Below, one piece after another: positions 59,194 through 64,000 of a stretch of 64,000 nucleotides of DNA. Source of the stretch: Pseudomonas sp. CCI4.2 (GTDB taxonomy: Bacteria; Pseudomonadota; Gammaproteobacteria; Pseudomonadales; Pseudomonadaceae). The stretch spans positions 310,001-374,000 of the forward strand of contig NZ_CP133781.1 of NCBI RefSeq assembly GCF_034350045.1, in the 5' to 3' direction. Each line of letters begins with the position of its first letter. Position 1 is the stretch's first letter. The notes beneath the pieces were generated by a model. The model was not told the origin of the DNA, made no database searches, and saw nothing but the letters and a program-made list of their open reading frames with translations. The position numbers and the translations under genes were made by a program.

Positions 59194-60474
59194 ATGATCG
59201 AACCTAAGCGCGTCTTGCGCGCCCTTGCCGAGCACTGGGCGTTATTAGAGCCACTGTGCGAACACTTCGACCAAGGCACGTTAAGCCTGACCGAGTTGCG
59301 CCTGCAATTGGCGGCTCAGCAACTGGACAGCACGCCGCAGGACATCACCCACCTGCTGGACGTGTGGATTCGTCTGGACATTCTGGTTCCGGTGGCCAAA
59401 AGCCCGAACCGTTTTGAACTGAACGCTCAGATTCACGACTTTCTGTCTTACCTGCGGCACGAACATCGCCTGGGTTTGTGCTTGGAAATTGAAGCCTACC
59501 TGCGCCATTTGGAGCGGTTGGCGGGTTACATCCAGGACGCTTTTGATATTCGCGACGCCAGTGATCTAGCGCGTCAACTGCGCCTGCTCGACATGCGCGT
59601 GCGCGATGTTCTGAAGAAGCTCGCCAATGATGAACAGGCGTTGATCGCAGTGGCCGAAAGAGCCAAGACCAGCGACCGACAGATTCCTCTTCGTCAACGG
59701 TATGCCGAGGTACTGGCGACCTGGGACGAATACATCGAACCGATGATCCAGTTGGTTAACGCCGATGGCGCGTTTGAACAAGGCGTGCGCAAGGTCGAAA
59801 ACGTCCTGCTGCGCCTGCTCACTGAACAGCAGCGCCTTGGCCATCTGGTGGATGACGACATGCTGCTGCGCACGCATGCGCGCATCCTTGAGATGCAGAC
59901 CAGCGCTCAGTTGACCTTGCGCCATGCGCGGGAGCTGTTATTGCCGCTGCGCGAAGAAGCGCGTCGGCATAACGCCGTGACCCGTGGCGCAGCGCTGGCG
60001 TTGTCGGCGATTCGCAAACGCGGCATCGATGCGGTGCCCCACGCGGCCATGCCTATGTTCACACGGCCGCAAAGCACGTTTCTGGGCAGTGCTAGCCAGG
60101 TTGAAGCCTATGTCTATGCCTTGGCCCGTTTCGAACCGAAACCGGCGAAGTTTCCCACGGCCAACGTCAGCACCCGTAAGGGCGAGCCACCCCGGGCTCC
60201 ACGCACCGTTAAAGAAATGCTGGAGCGCTGCGAAGATGCATTGCCACTGCCCGACCTGATGGTTTGGTTACTGGAACAAGAACCGAACGGTCCCACCGAC
60301 GAATTGCTGTACTGGTTCTCGCGCCTCTCACGGGACAAACGCTTCAGCCGCGAACGCCTGGATCGTCGCGATTATCACACTCAGGAGCACCAGGTCAGCC
60401 TGCGCTCCTTCGCCCTGCTCTCTAGCCGAGATGAGCACCTAGAGAATTCTGCGAGCACCTCTCATGCATATTGA
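59194..60474 (+). CDS. mksB: MksB, kleisin-type condensin subunit
   Basis: MksB, MksE and MksF form a bacterial condensin related to MukBEF that compacts chromosomes and can act on plasmids. (In P. aeruginosa naming, the SMC is sometimes called MksB and the kleisin MksF; here I name genes by position, and the reverse naming is common.) This 426-residue protein is all-helical and resembles the MukF/JetA kleisin: MIEPKRVLRALAEHWALLEP is a winged-helix start and the rest holds the linker helices. ATG 59194 is preferred; the frame to 59149 is unsupported. It overlaps the next gene by 11 bases. Confidence 0.85.
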   Translation: MIEPKRVLRALAEHWALLEPLCEHFDQGTLSLTELRLQLAAQQLDSTPQDITHLLDVWIRLDILVPVAKSPNRFELNAQIHDFLSYLRHEHRLGLCLEIEAYLRHLERLAGYIQDAFDIRDASDLARQLRLLDMRVRDVLKKLANDEQALIAVAERAKTSDRQIPLRQRYAEVLATWDEYIEPMIQLVNADGAFEQGVRKVENVLLRLLTEQQRLGHLVDDDMLLRTHARILEMQTSAQLTLRHARELLLPLREEARRHNAVTRGAALALSAIRKRGIDAVPHAAMPMFTRPQSTFLGSASQVEAYVYALARFEPKPAKFPTANVSTRKGEPPRAPRTVKEMLERCEDALPLPDLMVWLLEQEPNGPTDELLYWFSRLSRDKRFSRERLDRRDYHTQEHQVSLRSFALLSSRDEHLENSASTSHAY

Positions 60475-61168
60475 TCTATCCGAAATGTCCCAGTTGGCGC
60501 CGATTTTTCGTGAGCTATTGAAGGGCTATCACGTCAGCCGCCGCGACCCTGAGCTGTACGCGCAGCTGTCCAATAGCCAGGATCAATACCGCACGTTGTT
60601 TAAGGCCCTGGGCTACGAATTGGTCTGCGACACGCGCGGTTTTTATTACTTCGTACCCGACCTCGCAGCAGCTCAGGTCAACAAGACCGCGCAACGATTG
60701 GCGCTGTTCACCTTCATTATTGTCGAGCACTTGGCTGACCAGGGTCGTGACCCGGTGGCCGTGCTGGACGGTGGCAGCCTGGGCCGCGATGAGTTACCTA
60801 CGCTACTAGAGAAATACCGCGATCTGTTCGTACAAGCTGAAGTGCAAACCCAAGAAGAGCTGGAAGAAAAGATCATGCGCCGCATGACCCAGCTCGGGTT
60901 CGCCAGTGAGGAAAACGGCATCTACCGTTTCTTGCCGCCGATGCATCGCTTTCTGGATGTATGCCTGTCGGTGCAGCAAGACCGCGATCTAGCGGCCAGC
61001 CTGCACAGCGTCTTGCCATTGCCGACGCCGATACTGATAGACGACGACGGCGCACTGCTCGATACAGAAGATCCGCTAGACCTCGCCGCGTTCGACGAGC
61101 CGGAAGAAACCGAAGCGCAAGCTTTGGCGCGAGCCATTGCCGCCGAACAACAGGAGATGGATGCATGA
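60464..61168 (+). CDS. mksE: MksE, kleisin-binding condensin subunit
   Basis: A 234-residue winged-helix protein of the MukE/MksE (JetB) type: LAPIFRELLKGYHVSRRDPE at the N-terminus and LEEKIMRRMTQLGFASEENG further on are family segments, and the C-terminus is acidic. It binds the kleisin and modulates the SMC. It overlaps its upstream neighbour by 11 bases and the next gene by four, typical of a stoichiometric complex. Confidence 0.88.
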   Translation: MHIDLSEMSQLAPIFRELLKGYHVSRRDPELYAQLSNSQDQYRTLFKALGYELVCDTRGFYYFVPDLAAAQVNKTAQRLALFTFIIVEHLADQGRDPVAVLDGGSLGRDELPTLLEKYRDLFVQAEVQTQEELEEKIMRRMTQLGFASEENGIYRFLPPMHRFLDVCLSVQQDRDLAASLHSVLPLPTPILIDDDGALLDTEDPLDLAAFDEPEETEAQALARAIAAEQQEMDA

Positions 61169-63993
61169 GCCAGGAACGCTACGGCATTCGCCGCTTTGCA
61201 CTTTTAAACACGGCGGGTTATAGCCTCGGCCTGTTCCCGCTGGAACACCCCTTGTCGGTGTACGGCGCAAACAATTTGGGCAAAAGCGCCTCTATCAACG
61301 CCCTGCAATTTCCGATTCTGGCACGCATGTCAGACATGAGTTTCGGCAAGTACAGCCTCGAACAATCTCGACGCTTTTATTTTGCCACCGACACCAGCTA
61401 TATCCTGGTGGAAGTAGCCCTACCCCACGGCCCACACGTGATTGGCGTGGTCGGTCGCGGCCCTGGCGGCGGTTTCGGTCACCAGTTCTTCGCTTACGCG
61501 GGCAAGTTGGACCTGGCGCATTACCAAAAGAACGACACCTGCCTGCGGCAAAAAGAGTTGTTCAGTAATCTGGAAAGCCAAGGCCTGAAAGCGTACGAAT
61601 TGAAACCCGATGAGCTACGCCGCTTGCTAGTGGGCGGCCATACATCGATCCCGCTGGACTTGACGCTGATCCCTTTACGGTCCACCAGCGAACAGAGTCT
61701 AAAGACGTTCCGCGCTCTGTTTATCAACCTGCTGCACATGCGCGAAATCACAGCAGCGAAACTCAAGCAGCTATTTTTGGACGCCTTCGAACACAGCCTG
61801 CGCTCGGGCAGTGTCGACTACATTGCCGCATGCGAAGAAGCCTTCCGCGACGTGCGCCGGATGGAACAGGATTACAACGCGCTGGTGCTGGCGGGTTCGT
61901 TGGTCGAATCGTTGTCTGCCGGCGTTAAACAGCGAGAAGCATTGCGCGGAAAATTGCATCGTATTTCGCCGCTTCTCGATTCACTGCTAGGCACTTGGCA
62001 AGACTATTCCAGCGCGCGCAAAGACGAACTGGTAATTCACGCCGAGCATTACCGTAACGAGCAGGACTCTCTGCAAAACGATCAGCGCGGCGGCACTCAA
62101 GAACTGATGCGCCTTGAACGCGAGATCAGCGGAATACAGCGCTGGATCGGTGAGCTGTCGGTGCTCAAGAACCGCTTTGCACTGGTCAACGACGTCAAGA
62201 TGCTAGAACAGCAGCTGCTGGCGGCCAAAGACGCTCACGATGAATTAGCCGGCGCGCTGGCCCAGTCGCGGCAGTTCAGCGCCGAGGACTTGGAAGAGCG
62301 TTTGCGCGATCTGGAAAAACGCCTGAAGTCGGTGAAGCAGCAGCTCGATCACGCCGATAACAATAGCTATGCGCGGCTGCGCGAAGAGTTTTCGCAACCG
62401 GACGTTGAGCGTTTGATGCGTCTGTTCAACAGTGCGTTGTTCAGCCTGCCGCTTGGCGAACAAGGCATTGCGCTGGATGATGGCGACGCGTGGGTCAAGT
62501 CACTGGAACGGATACTCGACAGCTTTAAAGGCGAGCGCTTCGAAGTGCCAGGCCTGACGATCAATCTGTCACACATCGAACCGCCCGCGTTGCAAGCCTT
62601 GGCTGATCGCGCGGCGTTACGCGATCAAAAAGAGCGTCTTGAAAAAGAACTCAAGCAGTTGAGGGTTCAGCAAGCGGTTGCTTCCGATCGCGCCGCGAGC
62701 AAGACCCAAACCGAGGCGCTGTACCAGCAGGTACTGGACGCACAAAAGGCGCTGGAAGATTTCCGCCGCAGCCAGACCTTAAGCGCCGAAGAGCCGGAAA
62801 AACTAGAGCAACTGGCACAGATGGAAGCCGCTCAAGACGAACTTAAACGATCAAGCGACGCCTTCACCGAACGCGTCCAGCAACTGTCCGCCAAGCTGCA
62901 ATTGGTGGGTCGACAGATCGGTGACATGGAAGCCAAACAGCGAACCTTGGATGACGCGCTACGTCGCCGTCAGTTGCTGCCTGCGGACATGCCGTTTGGC
63001 ACACCGTTTATGGAAGTGGTTGATGATTCGCTGGAAAACTTGCTGCCCCTGCTCAATGACTATCAGGACAGCTGGCAAAGTCTGCAGCGCGCCGATAATC
63101 AGATTGAAGCGCTGTACGCTCAGATTCGGTTGAAGGGCGTTGCTAAGTTCGACAGTGAAGACGACATGGAGCGGCGGCTGCACTTGCTGATAAACGCCTA
63201 TGCACATCGCCAGGACGAAGCGCTTACCCTCGGCAAAGCGCGCCGCGCCGCCGTGACCGACATCGCACGGACGTTACGTAATATCCGCAGCGATTACGAC
63301 AGCCTGGAACATCAATTGGCACTGTTTAATCGCGAGATAAACAAACGACAAGTATCTAACCTGGCGAGCTTCCGTATCGTTCTCGCACCAAACAAAGACG
63401 CGTTGAAACACATAGATCAGATCATTCACAGCGCTGGTCAATATGAAGAAGGCGAGACGTTGTCAGTGTTCGACCTGAGTCAAAGTGCCGATCAAGACAA
63501 TAAGAACGAAGAAGCCAAAGAGTATCTGGCGCGGTTGGTGGCAGCAAATCACAACCAGCTGGGCTTGAAGGATTTGTTCGAGCTGGCGTTTGAGATCACC
63601 AAAGTCAACGGCTTACCGGTGATCCATACCGACATCGACGGAGCGGCGTCTAACGGTACCACCATGACGATCAAGGCACTGACCAACATGTACCTGTTGC
63701 TGCACTTGATGGATCGCGATCAGGCTGGACGCATTCGCCTGCCTTACTACTTGGATGAAGCGGCAGATATCGACGAGAAAAACCAAGCGGCGTTGCTGGA
63801 AACGAGTCTGCAACTCGGCTTTGTTCCCATCCTGGCCAGCGTGAAGCCGCAGGTCTCGGCTCATGTAGCCATCGACCTTGAAGGCGGCAGCGGGCCTAAC
63901 GGGATCTACATTGATGAAGCTGACTGGAAGTACATCCGTCGGCATGATGACGCGGTTAAAGCAGTGGTTGATTCAGAGCCAGAACTGGCTTAA
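61165..63993 (+). CDS. mksF: SMC-like ATPase of the MksBEF condensin
   Basis: The start ATG 61165 overlaps the mksE stop (ATGA); the 1010-residue frame from 60961 is a false extension through mksE. The 942-residue product is the SMC-type ATPase (JetC-like): Walker A GANNLGKS (34-41), long coiled-coil arms (for example LEERLRDLEKRLKSVKQQLD) and a C-terminal Walker B in RLPYYLDEAADIDEKNQ. The N- and C-terminal halves form the head domain. The window ends seven bases later, so an mksG nuclease gene cannot be checked. Symbol usage for the kleisin and SMC differs between authors. Confidence 0.9.
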   Translation: MSQERYGIRRFALLNTAGYSLGLFPLEHPLSVYGANNLGKSASINALQFPILARMSDMSFGKYSLEQSRRFYFATDTSYILVEVALPHGPHVIGVVGRGPGGGFGHQFFAYAGKLDLAHYQKNDTCLRQKELFSNLESQGLKAYELKPDELRRLLVGGHTSIPLDLTLIPLRSTSEQSLKTFRALFINLLHMREITAAKLKQLFLDAFEHSLRSGSVDYIAACEEAFRDVRRMEQDYNALVLAGSLVESLSAGVKQREALRGKLHRISPLLDSLLGTWQDYSSARKDELVIHAEHYRNEQDSLQNDQRGGTQELMRLEREISGIQRWIGELSVLKNRFALVNDVKMLEQQLLAAKDAHDELAGALAQSRQFSAEDLEERLRDLEKRLKSVKQQLDHADNNSYARLREEFSQPDVERLMRLFNSALFSLPLGEQGIALDDGDAWVKSLERILDSFKGERFEVPGLTINLSHIEPPALQALADRAALRDQKERLEKELKQLRVQQAVASDRAASKTQTEALYQQVLDAQKALEDFRRSQTLSAEEPEKLEQLAQMEAAQDELKRSSDAFTERVQQLSAKLQLVGRQIGDMEAKQRTLDDALRRRQLLPADMPFGTPFMEVVDDSLENLLPLLNDYQDSWQSLQRADNQIEALYAQIRLKGVAKFDSEDDMERRLHLLINAYAHRQDEALTLGKARRAAVTDIARTLRNIRSDYDSLEHQLALFNREINKRQVSNLASFRIVLAPNKDALKHIDQIIHSAGQYEEGETLSVFDLSQSADQDNKNEEAKEYLARLVAANHNQLGLKDLFELAFEITKVNGLPVIHTDIDGAASNGTTMTIKALTNMYLLLHLMDRDQAGRIRLPYYLDEAADIDEKNQAALLETSLQLGFVPILASVKPQVSAHVAIDLEGGSGPNGIYIDEADWKYIRRHDDAVKAVVDSEPELA

Positions 63994-64000
63994 GCCTTGT

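Noticed and set aside
60961..61164. N-terminal extension of the SMC-like protein
   Set aside because: It overlaps mksE in another frame with arginine-rich, protein-unlike sequence; ATG 61165 gives the ATGA overlap and conserved start.

Overview
The window is a stretch of a Pseudomonas chromosome, most likely from the fluorescens-type lineage. The gene order TPR protein - lolB - ispE - tRNA-Gln - prs - rplY - pth - ychF at the left, and carbonic anhydrase - acidic small protein - rimI - hypothetical - mksB - mksE - mksF at the right, matches the Pseudomonas backbone that I know from P. aeruginosa as roughly PA4667 to PA4686. Codon use and protein sequences fit this throughout. The genes between these two blocks are accessory or strain-variable.

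Layout: 1-5531 holds housekeeping genes for lipoprotein sorting, isoprenoid precursors, PRPP and translation. 5512-16836 is an 11.3-kb integrated element bounded by an 18-bp repeat of the ychF 3' end. It carries a P4-type integrase, an AlpA-like regulator, a primase-helicase followed by a repeat-rich candidate replication origin, and cargo: a lipoprotein, an unknown gene, a frameshifted DEDD exonuclease, a DUF167 protein and a DUF6602 protein. It resembles a phage satellite of the Gram-negative PICI kind. 16916-20799 is a complete bufferin system: ECF sigma SigF with its membrane anti-sigma NrsF, divergent from bufA-bufB-bufC-doxX. An exact GTAACC-N16-CGAA promoter precedes bufA, and a second copy faces sigF.

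20843-34209 contains nhaA behind a candidate lithium riboswitch, a three-gene periplasmic molybdenum hydroxylase operon, a chemoreceptor, a PAS histidine kinase/FixJ-type regulator pair, and a divergent acyl-CoA ligase/acyl-CoA dehydrogenase operon. 34366-34442 is tRNA-Met. It is followed by a decayed element (to about 39023) whose integrase has lost its C-terminal part, and then by the left-end remnant of a second related element fused to a dead fic gene. BrnT/BrnA and a small protein with a natural six-histidine run follow.

41932-54893 is a mixed region: an ECF sigma with a small membrane partner, a fluoride riboswitch with crcB and a DUF190 gene, a class C beta-lactamase, a DUF2817 peptidase-like gene, a broken GlxA-type regulator, a SulP transporter, a TerC protein with a long C-terminal extension beside a second HflK/HflC pair, a cupin and a Kdo hydroxylase family gene. 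55146-56537 is a PAS-GAF-GGDEF protein. The window ends with the MksBEF chromosome-organising complex, cut just after mksF, so whether an mksG nuclease gene follows cannot be seen.

Themes: two independent integrations at gene 3' ends, which share the same architecture of paired 8-bp repeats with a 12-bp period; metal and ion stress functions (bufferin/copper, fluoride, Na+/Li+ antiport, TerC); and several genes caught in decay.
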